The notes under the pieces are model-generated. The model was not told where the DNA came from. It did not search any database and was given only the letters and a program-made list of their open reading frames with translations. A stretch of 64,000 nucleotides of DNA from Colwellia sp. MB3u-41 (lineage in GTDB: Bacteria > Pseudomonadota > Gammaproteobacteria > Enterobacterales > Alteromonadaceae): assembly GCF_014076845.1 (NCBI RefSeq), contig NZ_JACGUT010000010.1, positions 62,001-126,000 on the forward strand, read 5' to 3'. Shown piece after piece: positions 1-10,287 of the stretch; the stretch's first letter is position 1; each line of letters starts with the position of its first letter. Position numbers and translations under genes: made by a program.

Positions 1-839
1 ATAATCACTTGATATTTTACACTGTTACGTATGGTTTTTACTTTTGCTGTTTGTACTTCAACGGTTGGACCACCATCAAAAATATCGACATAACCTCGAC
101 GTGCAAAACCTTCAGCTTCTAATAAACGCAGTGCTGGTAGGGTTTTTGGATGAACTTCGTTAATAACTTTTTGGGCATCTTTACTTAATAAGTTGACATA
201 AATAGGATGCTTTGGCATTAATTCAGCGATAAATACTTTTTTACCAATACCGGTTAGGTAATCGGCAGTAGGAAAGTCCATTGAGAAGAAGTGTTCTTCT
301 AACCAATTCCAAAAAGGAGAACGACCTTCCTCGTCTGAAATACCACGCATTTCAGCGATAACTGTTTCAGCAAAGCGTTCTTGATGCTCAGCCATAAACA
401 AAAAACGACAACGAGACAAAAAACGACCATTTTTGTTTTTACGATGACTTTCACCTAAAAACAATGTACATATTTCAGATGCACCCGTGTAGTCATTACA
501 CAGCGATAATGTTTCTACGGTATTATAAATGCCTAGCTCACGAGAGTTATGAACGACTTTACCTAAATGATAATGGTAAAAAGCATCCTCTAAGCCTACT
601 GCTGCTTCAATACCACTGGTTCCAACAACTTGACCAGTGTCAGTATCTTCCATTACAAACAAATAGCCTTCGCTAGATGGGTACGACACTTCTTTATTGA
701 AAGAAACTTCAGAGTGAGCGATACGTTGCTTTAATAAGCCTTCGTTGATCGGCAGTGATGTAAAACCGTGTCCTGATTCTATCGCAATACGATGCAAGGA
801 GTCATAATCGCTTGCTTGAATAGGGCGTATAATAATCAT
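1..839 (-). CDS. astA: Arginine N-succinyltransferase (partial, C-terminus off the window)
   Basis: First enzyme of the arginine succinyltransferase (AST) pathway; transfers succinyl from succinyl-CoA to arginine in the cytoplasm. The ATG is at 837-839 on the minus strand and 279 residues are visible before the window edge. The family is about 340 residues, so roughly the last 60 are missing. Recognisable AstA blocks are the N-terminal IIIRPIQASDYDSL, GTSGIEAAVGL, the SPFWNWLEEHFFSMDF region, FIAELMPKHPIY and IFDGGPTVE. It lies 99 bp downstream of argD/astC, with a hairpin and T-rich tail between them that may reduce readthrough. Family assignment is firm. Confidence 0.95.
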   Translation of the reverse strand, partial: MIIIRPIQASDYDSLHRIAIESGHGFTSLPINEGLLKQRIAHSEVSFNKEVSYPSSEGYLFVMEDTDTGQVVGTSGIEAAVGLEDAFYHYHLGKVVHNSRELGIYNTVETLSLCNDYTGASEICTLFLGESHRKNKNGRFLSRCRFLFMAEHQERFAETVIAEMRGISDEEGRSPFWNWLEEHFFSMDFPTADYLTGIGKKVFIAELMPKHPIYVNLLSKDAQKVINEVHPKTLPALRLLEAEGFARRGYVDIFDGGPTVEVQTAKVKTIRNSVKYQVI

Positions 840-868
840 AGAAAAATCTCATTTTTTATAAAGAAAAA

Positions 869-905
869 GAAATTGTGGTTACTCTTAGAGAATAATCACA
901 ATTTC
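869..905 (-). terminator. Intercistronic terminator-like hairpin between argD and astA
   Basis: A 13-bp stem (869-881 with 893-905, one G-T pair) around an 11-nt loop. On the minus strand it is followed by a T-rich run (868 down to about 854). It sits after the argD stop and before the astA start, so it could act as a partial terminator or attenuator within the ast operon. Confidence 0.6.
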
Positions 906-938
906 AACGGTGTAATTGTTTTATTAAATTAACAATGA

Positions 939-2487
<1,549 letters not shown>

Positions 2488-3633
2488 TTATTTAAAATTT
2501 AATTTTATGTGATCAATGTCACTTTTCTTTAGTAAACTGATCTCTTGAGGCGTAATACGCACTGACGTTAAGAGTAGCTTAGCTTCGTCATTACTGATCA
2601 ACTCATCTTTAGCTAAGCTTCTAAATGCCACATAAGCCTTTGCCTTGGTAACAATTTGCGCTAAAGGGCACATTTTTTCAAGTGTTTCTGTATAAGCAAG
2701 ATCAAATGTAGCTTCAGTGATCCGTAATCGGTCAAGGCGCATTAATTCAACTAAATCTGCCGATATTTTACTGCTGCGCGTAATGAGCTGTTCAAGTAAT
2801 AAATCAGGAGAGGCATCAAATTTAACTAAGGTATCGTGAAGTTTTTTATCTTTATTTTCGTAAGCTGTTTTTAATTCAGCGGTGTGTAATTCGCTATAGG
2901 TTGTCAGAAAGCAACGAGACACAGCAATTAAACCTAAATGACTAAACATGCCCGCAGCAAAAGCTGTAAATTCATCCATCCCCTCTTTTTTGGCCAATAC
3001 AGAGGAAGACATCGCGATAGCTAAACTGTCATTCCAAAGTTTTCTTTTCATTAAGGAATAGGGAGCTGTGCTGTTGGGCAACCAATGCTTAAGCATAAAG
3101 GTGGGCATGACTAATTTTAAGTTGTCTAAGCCAATGTAACTTAGCGCTAGGCTTGCGTCAGATACTTGCACATTAGCACGCTTACGATATTGAGGCTTAT
3201 TGACTAAGTTTATAAGTTCATCAGCTAACCAAGGTAGTGACTTTGCTAAAGGAATGATGCGGTTAATTGAAGCGGCACGCACGGACAGTATTTCCATGAT
3301 ATTGGGGGCGGCATCTTCAATTTTTAATATATTGTTGTAGAGGTTTTCTTTGTTATCAAACTTCTTATTCACTTCGGCTGTGACATGGGCAAAAAATTTT
3401 GACATCACTTGGTCAGTAAAAAAACTTTCACCATGTGCTCGAATTATTTTATTCTTTTTGGCTTCTTCTTCAACAGCAAGTAACTCTCGGCGTCGATTAG
3501 ATTGTTCACTATTTTGCTGGCTAGCAATAGTAACTTTGCCACTTTGTTGTTCAGCAAACTCTTTACTGATCATTAAGCTCATCGCTCTTCGGTATATTGG
3601 GGCGACTAAGTCGTTGTTTTCAAATATCTGCAT
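2488..3633 (-). CDS. HDOD domain protein
   Basis: 381 residues, cytoplasmic, no signal peptide or membrane segment. The central part (about 105-300) has the HDOD pattern: a helical section (IMEILSVRAASINRIIPLAKSLPWL), then SDASLALSYIGLDNLKLVMPTFML, then a gene-family-like helix with AAGMFSHLGLIAVSR. HDOD proteins are HD-GYP-related regulatory proteins without the metal-binding HD pair, commonly tied to signalling or c-di-GMP-related control. The first 85 residues are charged and Gln-rich. It stands between pabA and argD, which are neighbours in many gammaproteobacteria. The target is unknown. Confidence 0.8.
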   Translation of the reverse strand: MQIFENNDLVAPIYRRAMSLMISKEFAEQQSGKVTIASQQNSEQSNRRRELLAVEEEAKKNKIIRAHGESFFTDQVMSKFFAHVTAEVNKKFDNKENLYNNILKIEDAAPNIMEILSVRAASINRIIPLAKSLPWLADELINLVNKPQYRKRANVQVSDASLALSYIGLDNLKLVMPTFMLKHWLPNSTAPYSLMKRKLWNDSLAIAMSSSVLAKKEGMDEFTAFAAGMFSHLGLIAVSRCFLTTYSELHTAELKTAYENKDKKLHDTLVKFDASPDLLLEQLITRSSKISADLVELMRLDRLRITEATFDLAYTETLEKMCPLAQIVTKAKAYVAFRSLAKDELISNDEAKLLLTSVRITPQEISLLKKSDIDHIKLNFK

Positions 3634-3730
3634 GAGCGTAAATAATGTTTTCCAATAAAGTTGAAGTTATGTCTTTTGTCGGCAATATAGTCAAAAGTAT
3701 GTGTGATAGCGGATGAGATTACTCGTCTTA

Positions 3731-3770
3731 TTTACATTTTACATTTTACATTTTACATTTTACATTTTAC
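3731..3770. repeat. Heptamer tandem repeat (TTTTACA, about 5.7 copies)
   Basis: A perfect 40-bp run with 7-bp period. It includes the TAA stop codon of pabA (3767-3769, minus strand) and continues into the downstream noncoding DNA. Copy-number change would not alter the PabA protein unless the last copy mutates. Confidence 0.95.
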
Positions 3771-4351
3771 TTAAAGTGACTGAGGAAGTTGCCCAATAAC
3801 ATCATCCCTTGTTCAGTTAAAATTGACTCAGGATGGAATTGTACGCTAGCAATGGGTAATTTTTTGTGCATTAAAGCCATAATTTCATCATTTTCACCAT
3901 TTTCATCACAGCTCCAAGCGGTGACTTCGAGACATTCAGGTAAAGTGTTTTTATTAACAATTAATGAATGATAGCGAGTCACCGTTAGTGGATTATTTAA
4001 TCGGTGAAATAATCCCTTTTCGACATGCTTTATTTTACTTGTCTTACCATGCATCACTTTACGTGCTTTATCAATGATTGCACCATAATGTTGTGCAATA
4101 CACTGGTGCCCTAAACAAACGCCTAAGATAGGTACTTTCCCTGCAAAGTGTTTAACAATATCTAATGATAAACCTGCTTCGTTGGGTGAGCAGGGGCCTG
4201 GCGAAATAACAATATACTGAGGCGACCATGCCTTAATTTCAGCTAACGTTATTTGGTCATTACGGGCAACCACGACTTCTTGTCCTAATGCTTGAAAATA
4301 ATGTACTAAATTAAATGTAAAAGAGTCGTAATTGTCGAGCATTAATAACAA
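3767..4351 (-). CDS. pabA: Aminodeoxychorismate synthase glutaminase subunit (PabA)
   Basis: Class I glutamine amidotransferase of 194 residues that supplies ammonia to PabB for p-aminobenzoate and folate synthesis; some bacteria also use it with TrpE. The catalytic triad is visible: Cys79 in GVCLGHQ, His173 and Glu175 in FHPES. The oxyanion segment is [10 protein letters not shown] (51-60). PabA is preferred over TrpG because it stands alone near argD, as in enteric bacteria, with no trp genes nearby. The stop codon lies inside the heptamer repeat. Confidence 0.92.
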   Translation of the reverse strand: MLLMLDNYDSFTFNLVHYFQALGQEVVVARNDQITLAEIKAWSPQYIVISPGPCSPNEAGLSLDIVKHFAGKVPILGVCLGHQCIAQHYGAIIDKARKVMHGKTSKIKHVEKGLFHRLNNPLTVTRYHSLIVNKNTLPECLEVTAWSCDENGENDEIMALMHKKLPIASVQFHPESILTEQGMMLLGNFLSHFK

Positions 4352-4668
4352 AATAATCCCTTGAATAGGAAGGCTATAAACGCGGTTATTCTAATCGCTC
4401 GCCATAGACAATTCATTATATATTTATGGTTTAGCGCTTGACGCTTGTTTTTGCAGGTTTTTTAATACTATTTAAATGAATATTTTGTCTCTATGTACAC
4501 GAATTTGTTGAGACTTTGGAGGTGAAAACGGTCATTTGACTATGACAACGTCTGCGTTGTTTACATTCGTTACGCGTTAACATCTATATGACCATACCGT
4601 AAATCCTGTACATTCAAGGCTGTTACTTTTGTAACGGCCTTGAATTTAAGTAAGGCTAAACGCAAGTT
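4352..4668. other. Intergenic region upstream of pabA
   Basis: AT-rich, no credible reading frame. It contains a small hairpin (ACAACG 4545-4550, CGTTGT 4555-4560) and the longer inverted repeat at 4612-4645 that ends the porin transcript. The segment around 4530-4600 vaguely resembles 37480-37545, perhaps a degraded dispersed repeat. Confidence 0.5.
4612..4645 (-). terminator. Hairpin downstream of the porin gene
   Basis: ATTCAAGGC (4612-4620) pairs with GCCTTGAAT (4637-4645), and the inner arm TGTTAC pairs with GTAACG through one G-T, around a TTTT loop. It begins 23 bp after the porin stop codon. There is no clear T-run on the minus strand, so termination efficiency is uncertain. Confidence 0.55.
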
Positions 4669-5910
4669 TTAGAACTTAGTTGCAACTTGTATCCATAATT
4701 TATGGGTATCATTACTTAACTCATTAGCACTGTAGCTTGCAAATTTAATCAGTAAATCGTAGTCCTTTTTAAAGGAGTACGCAGCGATTAAGTCTACCTC
4801 TGTTCCGCAATCAATATGACCTTCATTTGAAACAAGATCATGAAATGTTGCTGCTAACTTAACATCATTCAAGGTTGTTTTTACCGTAATGTATGTATCT
4901 TCAACGCCATTAGCCATCCCTGTGCTACTACCTGTACCTAAGAACTTATCTGCAAATCCTTGGAATTTATGTAATGTAGCAAAAGGTGTACTAAAAGCTG
5001 CTTTACCCTTATCGCTGCCTAAAACTTCTAAACCACCTAAAAGTGTAATCTTACCCAACTCTGTGGCTATTTCAGCATTGTAATAACTTGCATCGTAGCT
5101 TAGCGGGTTGTCGCCAGCGTCACTTTGTGTTGCAGCGCTTAAGTTAACTTTTATCGCGCCAAAGTTACCTTGATAAAGTAAGCCATAAGTGTTTGAAGAC
5201 ATGGCATGTGCTTTGTTGAAATCTAATACGTAGGCAAATGCTGAAAGTGTATGTGCTTTATTAATTTTGTAGCCCGCATTTGCAAAGTGGAAGGCTCCAG
5301 AAAGATTGTTCGATTTTTTACTATTCTCTTCAAAAATACGATTAGCGTTGTGAACAAAACTATAATCTAATGAAACTGTATCGTTTACCGCATATTGAAT
5401 ACGGTATCCATCATAGGTTTGCTCGTTTTGACGCCAGTCTACACCCCCTATAAAACGCTGGTTGTTATGTAGAATACGTTGACGACCCGCAGTAAGTTTT
5501 ACTTTTTGAGTATTGAATTGTAAAAATGCTTGGTTAACGTCAGTTCCTTCGGGGTCTATAACAATAGAGTCAGAGCCGTTGTAGCTATTTGTTAAGTCGT
5601 TATAGTTATCTATAACGGCTGTTACGTTGTCAACTTCAAGGCCTATTGACCAATGCTTATAATCGCCTGTTTGCAGTGTCAAACGAGACTTTATGGTTAA
5701 CGCTGTTGCCTCTATATCTGAAGCGCCATTTATGCCATCTTCATCAACCCCTTCGTAGCGAGCACGAAAGCTAATACCGACTTTACTATCCGCAATTGCT
5801 TTTTTTATTTCTGAATTGAACGAGGTATCGTCTGCTATTGCAAAAGGTGCCGAGATAATCGCGCTAGTCATTATAGCGAGTAACAATTTTGTTTTAATAA
5901 ACTTCATCAT
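4669..5910 (-). CDS. Outer-membrane beta-barrel porin, alginate-export-like
   Basis: 413 residues with a Sec signal peptide (MKFIKTKLLLAIMTSAIISAPFAIA, cleaved near residue 26). The rest is amphipathic beta-strands typical of a barrel, ending in the aromatic residue Phe (WIQVATKF), the usual BAM signature. The start (VGISFRARYEGVDEDGI, then SRLTLQTGDYKHWSIGLEVDNV) resembles the alginate-export/OprD-like porins of marine gammaproteobacteria. Substrate cannot be read from the sequence. Two FNR-type boxes upstream suggest oxygen-responsive expression. It could equally be annotated as a hypothetical porin. Confidence 0.8.
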   Translation of the reverse strand: MMKFIKTKLLLAIMTSAIISAPFAIADDTSFNSEIKKAIADSKVGISFRARYEGVDEDGINGASDIEATALTIKSRLTLQTGDYKHWSIGLEVDNVTAVIDNYNDLTNSYNGSDSIVIDPEGTDVNQAFLQFNTQKVKLTAGRQRILHNNQRFIGGVDWRQNEQTYDGYRIQYAVNDTVSLDYSFVHNANRIFEENSKKSNNLSGAFHFANAGYKINKAHTLSAFAYVLDFNKAHAMSSNTYGLLYQGNFGAIKVNLSAATQSDAGDNPLSYDASYYNAEIATELGKITLLGGLEVLGSDKGKAAFSTPFATLHKFQGFADKFLGTGSSTGMANGVEDTYITVKTTLNDVKLAATFHDLVSNEGHIDCGTEVDLIAAYSFKKDYDLLIKFASYSANELSNDTHKLWIQVATKF

Positions 5911-6070
5911 TTATATCCTATGTATTTCATTCTTGAATTTTTTGTGAATACCAATTGGTGTTGCTATGCCAAGAAGCCGCATTGAACGGGAGGGTTAATA
6001 TTGTTAATATTTTCTATTTTATTTGAAATAATTGATGAGCAGAGTTTGTCACCTTGCCAATAGGGAAAGT

Positions 6071-6084
6071 TTGATTCATATCAA
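6071..6084. promoter_or_regulatory. FNR/EtrA-type box, proximal
   Basis: TTGATTCATATCAA is an exact match to the FNR consensus TTGAT-N4-ATCAA. It lies about 160 bp upstream of the porin start codon. Confidence 0.65.
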
Positions 6085-6120
6085 GTTGTTATTTTTTGAG
6101 GGAACACCGCTGTTTCATTG

Positions 6121-6134
6121 TTGACTTACATCAA
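6121..6134. promoter_or_regulatory. FNR/EtrA-type box, distal
   Basis: TTGACTTACATCAA matches TTGAT-N4-ATCAA with one change. Its centre is exactly 50 bp from the centre of the proximal box, about five helical turns, so both would face the same side of the DNA. Confidence 0.55.
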
Positions 6135-6273
6135 ACAGTAGAGCGATAGTTATAGGTGGATAATCTTAGAATGGTAAAGATTTTATAAAGGTGAATTTTT
6201 TATGATGAAATATATCAAGGCATTGCATTTATGGCTTAACTTACCGTACTTGTTAAGCCATTGAGCTGGCGTG

Positions 6274-7452
6274 TTATCGCTTTGCTAACACTAAATCAGA
6301 TTGCGGAACAGAACTACAGGCCAATACAAAGCCTTGTTCTTTATCTGCATCGCTTAATCCATCATTCGCTAACTGTTTCACTTCGCCACTTTCTAGCTTT
6401 ATCTTACAACGACCACACATGCCGCCTCGACATGAATAAGGTAAGAGCATACCTGCTGCTTCACCTTGATCTAAAATAGAGTCTTTGGTGTTACCGATAA
6501 CGTTTTTGTTCCATGAGTCAAAGTGTAAATTCACTTTCCTTTTGGGCTTTTTTTTCAGCACTTTATTCGCCGTTAAATCGGGAGAAGATTTTGTCTCGGC
6601 AGTTTTCTTTGCTGGGTGAGGTATAAATAGAGGTGAAGACTGCTTCTTTAAAATAACTATTTCATCACCTTGCTTAATACTTCCCTGATTTAGGGCAATT
6701 AAATTTTGTCCAAACATAACGTCACCGCTGGCGACTTGTCGGTAATTTTTTAAAGTGGTCAGGGGTTCTTGCTGTGGATGCTTTTCTGCATTCTTAGGAT
6801 CAACGGTGGTAAATATACAGCGAGAACAAGGCTTAGATATTTCAAATTCTACTTCGCCAATGCGAATATGTTGCCAAGTGTCTTCAGCAAAAGCATCACA
6901 ATGGTCAACAACAAGATTAGGGCGAAATTGCGACATACTAACGCTTTGATTTAGCTGCAGAGACATTTTACGATTTAAATCATCAAGAGAAGCTTGCGAA
7001 AGAAGTAAAAGAGGATAACCGTCAGCAAAAGCGACTTGCTTGTGGCTATTACGAACATAACGCTGCGACTGCTCACCAAAATAAAGTAGCTGACAAGGTT
7101 TATTTAAATACTGGCTAAACCATAAATCATAATTCTTATGACCATACTGCGCCTTTATACCGTCGTCCCATACACTAATGTCTTTATAAACTTTTGATAA
7201 CATATGATAAGAGATGTGCAGCGCTGGCATGTCGGGGGCGGTTAAAATTAACCCCTGCTCAGATAAATTAACCTTAATAAGGCAAAGTGTTGGTTCAGTA
7301 CGAGCGGTTATAAACAGCCCATTTGGGTCTGTTAGCACAAAGCGTCGGTCGAAACTTAAGCCAAAATCGTCAACCCAACTATTAGACAAAGCAATGCCAG
7401 CAGCTGATTTTATAGGGTATATATGAAGAGATTGTAATGAAGGTGATTGCAC
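6274..7452 (-). CDS. ycbX: MOSC and 2Fe-2S ferredoxin domain protein, YcbX-like
   Basis: 392 residues in the YcbX order: MOSC N-terminal beta-barrel (about 5-125, starting LQSLHIYPIKSAAGIAL), MOSC domain (about 125-275, with the conserved Cys in EISKPCSRCIFTTVDP), a Lys/Pro-rich linker, then a plant-type ferredoxin domain. The cluster ligands Cys341, Cys346, Cys349 and Cys379 fit C-x4-C-x2-C-x29-C. E. coli YcbX detoxifies N-hydroxylated bases with CysJ electrons and molybdenum cofactor; the same role is inferred. It stands alone, divergent from mpl. Confidence 0.9.
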   Translation of the reverse strand: MQSPSLQSLHIYPIKSAAGIALSNSWVDDFGLSFDRRFVLTDPNGLFITARTEPTLCLIKVNLSEQGLILTAPDMPALHISYHMLSKVYKDISVWDDGIKAQYGHKNYDLWFSQYLNKPCQLLYFGEQSQRYVRNSHKQVAFADGYPLLLLSQASLDDLNRKMSLQLNQSVSMSQFRPNLVVDHCDAFAEDTWQHIRIGEVEFEISKPCSRCIFTTVDPKNAEKHPQQEPLTTLKNYRQVASGDVMFGQNLIALNQGSIKQGDEIVILKKQSSPLFIPHPAKKTAETKSSPDLTANKVLKKKPKRKVNLHFDSWNKNVIGNTKDSILDQGEAAGMLLPYSCRGGMCGRCKIKLESGEVKQLANDGLSDADKEQGFVLACSSVPQSDLVLAKR

Positions 7453-7619
7453 AGCGCGTCCTTTATTTTATTATGACTATGCATACTTACTAAATTAACA
7501 CGGTATTGCAATGCCTTTTTTGTTTCTGATCAGGTATATTGTTAGGCATTATTTTGAACTTATTTTTATTACTGGTTGGCAACGCAATAGCAGAGCACCA
7601 GCGCTTTAACGGACATTAT

Positions 7620-9026
7620 ATGCATATTCACATTTTAGGTATTTGCGGCACATTTATGGGTGGTATCGCGGCAATAGCAAAACAACTTGGTCATCGTGTT
7701 TCAGGTTGTGACGCTAATGTTTATCCGCCAATGAGTACACAGCTCGAACAATTAGGGATTGAATTAAAACCAGGCTATTTAACCGCACATTTAAACGATG
7801 AACCTGATTTAGTGATCGTGGGTAATGCCATGGCGCGCGGCAACATAATGGTTGAGTATGTACTCGATAGAAATATCCCTTATACCTCAGGCCCACAATG
7901 GTTATTAGAACATGTCTTAAAAGACCGCTGGGTAGTGGCTATTTCAGGTACGCATGGTAAAACAACAACCAGTTCTATGGTCGCTTGGATTTTAGAATAC
8001 GCTAACATGAAGCCTGGCTTTTTAATCGGTGGTGTTCCACAAAACTTTGATTGTTCTGCACGCTTAGGCGATGCGCCATTTTTTGTTATTGAAGCCGATG
8101 AATACGATACCGCTTTTTTTGATAAACGCTCTAAGTTTGTTCATTATCGTCCACGTACTTTGGTGATTAATAATATGGAGTTTGATCACGCTGATATTTT
8201 TAATGACTTGTCAGATATTCAACGCCAGTTTCATCATCTTATTCGAATGGTTCCCAGTAACGGCTTAGTGTTGTCACCAAAAAATGAATCGGCTATTACT
8301 GAAACGTTAGCGCAGGGTTGTTGGACACCTACAGAATTTAGTGTTGAACATAGCGCTCGCCAAGAAGGCTGGCATGCAGAAAAGCTTATTGTCGATGGCA
8401 GCGCGTTTATTGTGCGTTTCAAAGGTGAAATTCAAGGCACAGTAAAATGGAACTTAATTGGCGACTTTAACATCGACAATGGTTTAATGGCGATTGCTGC
8501 CGCTAGACATGCTGGTGTTCCTAGCCATGTTGCGATTGATGCACTGGCTGAATTTATTAATACCAAACGACGTTTAGAGTTGCGTGGCGAAGTGCAGCAA
8601 GTGCGCGTTTTTGACGATTTTGCGCACCACCCAACGGCTATCGCTAAAACACTGGCTGGGGTTCGATCTAATGTCAGCGCTAATGGTGAAGGCGATCAAT
8701 CTTGTCGGGTAATTGCCGTGTTAGAGCCAAGGTCAAACACCATGAAATCAGGTGTGCATAAAGACACACTTGCTACCTCATTAGCACAAGCTGATGTTGT
8801 GTATTTGTTTCAAGGTGAGCAAGTGAAATGGTCGGTGAATACCCTTATTCAAGATTGTAAGCAGCCGTGCTTTGTTGAAACGAACATTGACGCTTTAGTC
8901 AGTCATATTGTTGAAAACTCTCAAGCACGCGATACCATTGTTGTAATGAGTAACGGTGGTTTTGGTGATATTCACAATAAATTATTAATAGCATTGGAAA
9001 AAAAGGATCAACATGCACGAGTTTAG
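7620..9026 (+). CDS. mpl: UDP-N-acetylmuramate:L-alanyl-gamma-D-glutamyl-meso-diaminopimelate ligase
   Basis: Murein-tripeptide recycling ligase, 468 residues. It attaches recovered L-Ala-D-Glu-mDAP to UDP-MurNAc, saving de novo synthesis by MurC/D/E. The ATG at 7620 gives [17 protein letters not shown], aligning with E. coli Mpl; the frame is open upstream to 7539 but those 27 residues are not family-like. Visible motifs: ATP-binding GTHGKTT (110-116), [27 protein letters not shown], and the C-terminal [11 protein letters not shown]. It overlaps ubiX by 14 bp, as an operon. Confidence 0.95.
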   Translation: MHIHILGICGTFMGGIAAIAKQLGHRVSGCDANVYPPMSTQLEQLGIELKPGYLTAHLNDEPDLVIVGNAMARGNIMVEYVLDRNIPYTSGPQWLLEHVLKDRWVVAISGTHGKTTTSSMVAWILEYANMKPGFLIGGVPQNFDCSARLGDAPFFVIEADEYDTAFFDKRSKFVHYRPRTLVINNMEFDHADIFNDLSDIQRQFHHLIRMVPSNGLVLSPKNESAITETLAQGCWTPTEFSVEHSARQEGWHAEKLIVDGSAFIVRFKGEIQGTVKWNLIGDFNIDNGLMAIAAARHAGVPSHVAIDALAEFINTKRRLELRGEVQQVRVFDDFAHHPTAIAKTLAGVRSNVSANGEGDQSCRVIAVLEPRSNTMKSGVHKDTLATSLAQADVVYLFQGEQVKWSVNTLIQDCKQPCFVETNIDALVSHIVENSQARDTIVVMSNGGFGDIHNKLLIALEKKDQHARV

Positions 9027-9630
9027 AGAAAAAATAACGGTCGCTATTACGGGGGCTTCTGGCGCGCCGTATGCATTACGACTGATCGAGTGTTTAGTGG
9101 CCGCGAATGTAGAAATTTATGTACTATGTTCAAGCGCAGCTCGGGTTGTTCTTGATACAGAAGTGGGCGTCAAAATACCGGGCTCTCCTGATGGTGCCAC
9201 TCAATTTTTGAGTGAAAAATTTAAAGCCAAGCCTTCACAGATCACTGTTTTTGGCAAAGAACAATGGTTCTCACCAGTGGCTTCAGGCTCTGCAGCCCCT
9301 AAAAAGATGATTGTTTGCCCCTGTTCAACAGGCACATTAGCGGCTATTACCCTAGGCATGAGTGACAACTTGATTGAGCGTGCAGCCGATGTTGTTATTA
9401 AAGAAAGAGGGCAGTTGATTTTAGTAGTACGAGAATCACCTTTTTCCACCATACACTTACAAAATATGCTAACACTTTCACAAATGGGGGTAACCATAAT
9501 GCCAGCAGCGCCTGGGTTTTATCATCATCCTCAGTCAATTAATGACTTAATCGATTTCATGGTAGGAAGAATGTTAGACCATTTAAGCATTGAGCAATCT
9601 ATTATACCGCGCTGGGGTTATCAGGTTTAA
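9013..9630 (+). CDS. ubiX: Flavin prenyltransferase UbiX
   Basis: 205 residues. UbiX makes the prenylated FMN cofactor that UbiD needs to decarboxylate the ubiquinone precursor. Typical blocks are [16 protein letters not shown] near the N-terminus, the [20 protein letters not shown] stretch, [24 protein letters not shown], and [12 protein letters not shown]. The start overlaps mpl by 14 bp, so translation is probably coupled. Its stop codon overlaps the stop of the convergent small lipoprotein gene. Confidence 0.95.
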   Translation: MHEFREKITVAITGASGAPYALRLIECLVAANVEIYVLCSSAARVVLDTEVGVKIPGSPDGATQFLSEKFKAKPSQITVFGKEQWFSPVASGSAAPKKMIVCPCSTGTLAAITLGMSDNLIERAADVVIKERGQLILVVRESPFSTIHLQNMLTLSQMGVTIMPAAPGFYHHPQSINDLIDFMVGRMLDHLSIEQSIIPRWGYQV

Positions 9631-9812
9631 TGATTTTTGCGAAGCAATACATTCTTACCTTCAATTTTACAATTGGGATCTATTTCCTTGCGGTGAATAT
9701 CGCAAGGAGCGGGTTTAGCGTTAATAATAATCTCTTGTCGTCCGTCGCTCATCGATACTGAACCACAAGAAAATAAAAAGAGTATCAGTAAAGTAGATAA
9801 TAACTTTTGCAT
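9627..9812 (-). CDS. Small predicted lipoprotein (61 aa)
   Basis: A short protein starting [18 protein letters not shown], a clean lipoprotein signal with lipobox LFSC (Cys16). The mature part is about 45 residues with two further Cys ([15 protein letters not shown]) that could form a disulfide. It follows the next lipoprotein gene by 37 bp, so the two may share a transcript. Family not recognised. The 3-bp overlap of its stop with the ubiX stop leaves no room for a terminator between the convergent genes. Confidence 0.65.
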   Translation of the reverse strand: MQKLLSTLLILFLFSCGSVSMSDGRQEIIINAKPAPCDIHRKEIDPNCKIEGKNVLLRKNH

Positions 9813-9849
9813 ATTTTTGCTCTAGAACCCTGTGTAAAATCAGTATAAG

Positions 9850-10287
9850 TTATTTAAATAAGTTAGAACAGTTTTCAGGTGAGGCAGTCATTAACGTAAT
9901 CGTTTTACCACTTCGCACTTTTACACAACTTACTGATTCAGGAATTTTTTTCTTTTGAATGACATCAAATTCACCTTGGGTGGCCGAATTTAGATGGTAC
10001 TGAAAAGCCTCATTACTCCCCTCAAATAAAGCGGTAAATAACCCAAAAACTAATGCCCCAGCAATGGTCCCTGCAATCATATCTTCATGGTTACCGTCAA
10101 GCTCGCCTAATAAGCCAATGCCAGCACCGGTAATAATACCTGTTTTGACCTCTGAAGATAAAGTTACCGGCGTAACCGACGCAATCGTCGCATAAAATTC
10201 TTTAATTATTTGGTGTTGGTCTGCTCGGTCAACCCCATGGCTTGCACATCCGGTTAACAGTAAAGCGCTAAGTAATAATCTTTTCAT
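9850..10287 (-). CDS. Predicted lipoprotein with glycine-rich hydrophobic segment
   Basis: 145 residues. It begins MKRLLLSALLLTGCASHG, a lipobox LTGC with lipidated Cys14. Residues about 48-90 are Gly/Ala-rich and hydrophobic (GIITGAGIGLLGEL, MIAGTIAGALVFGLFTALF), a glycine-zipper-like hairpin as seen in SlyB/RcsF-type outer-membrane lipoproteins. Two Cys near the C-terminus (SVSCVKV, ENCSNLF) may pair in the periplasm. No exact family recognised. Probable first gene of a two-gene unit with the 61-residue lipoprotein. Confidence 0.75.
   Translation of the reverse strand: MKRLLLSALLLTGCASHGVDRADQHQIIKEFYATIASVTPVTLSSEVKTGIITGAGIGLLGELDGNHEDMIAGTIAGALVFGLFTALFEGSNEAFQYHLNSATQGEFDVIQKKKIPESVSCVKVRSGKTITLMTASPENCSNLFK

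Larger units (their letters stand above)
5911..6273. other. Porin upstream region
   Basis: About 360 bp without a gene. It holds the two FNR-like palindromes and a short ACCAATTGGT palindrome at about 5951. Nothing else is evident; the 72-codon plus-strand frame at 6261-6479 is a shadow of ycbX. Confidence 0.6.

Noticed and set aside
464-676. 70-codon plus-strand frame
   Set aside because: It lies wholly inside astA on the opposite strand and has no gene-like composition.
7539-7619. Upstream extension of mpl
   Set aside because: Mpl family proteins begin at the [10 protein letters not shown] segment (ATG 7620); the extra 27 residues are not conserved.
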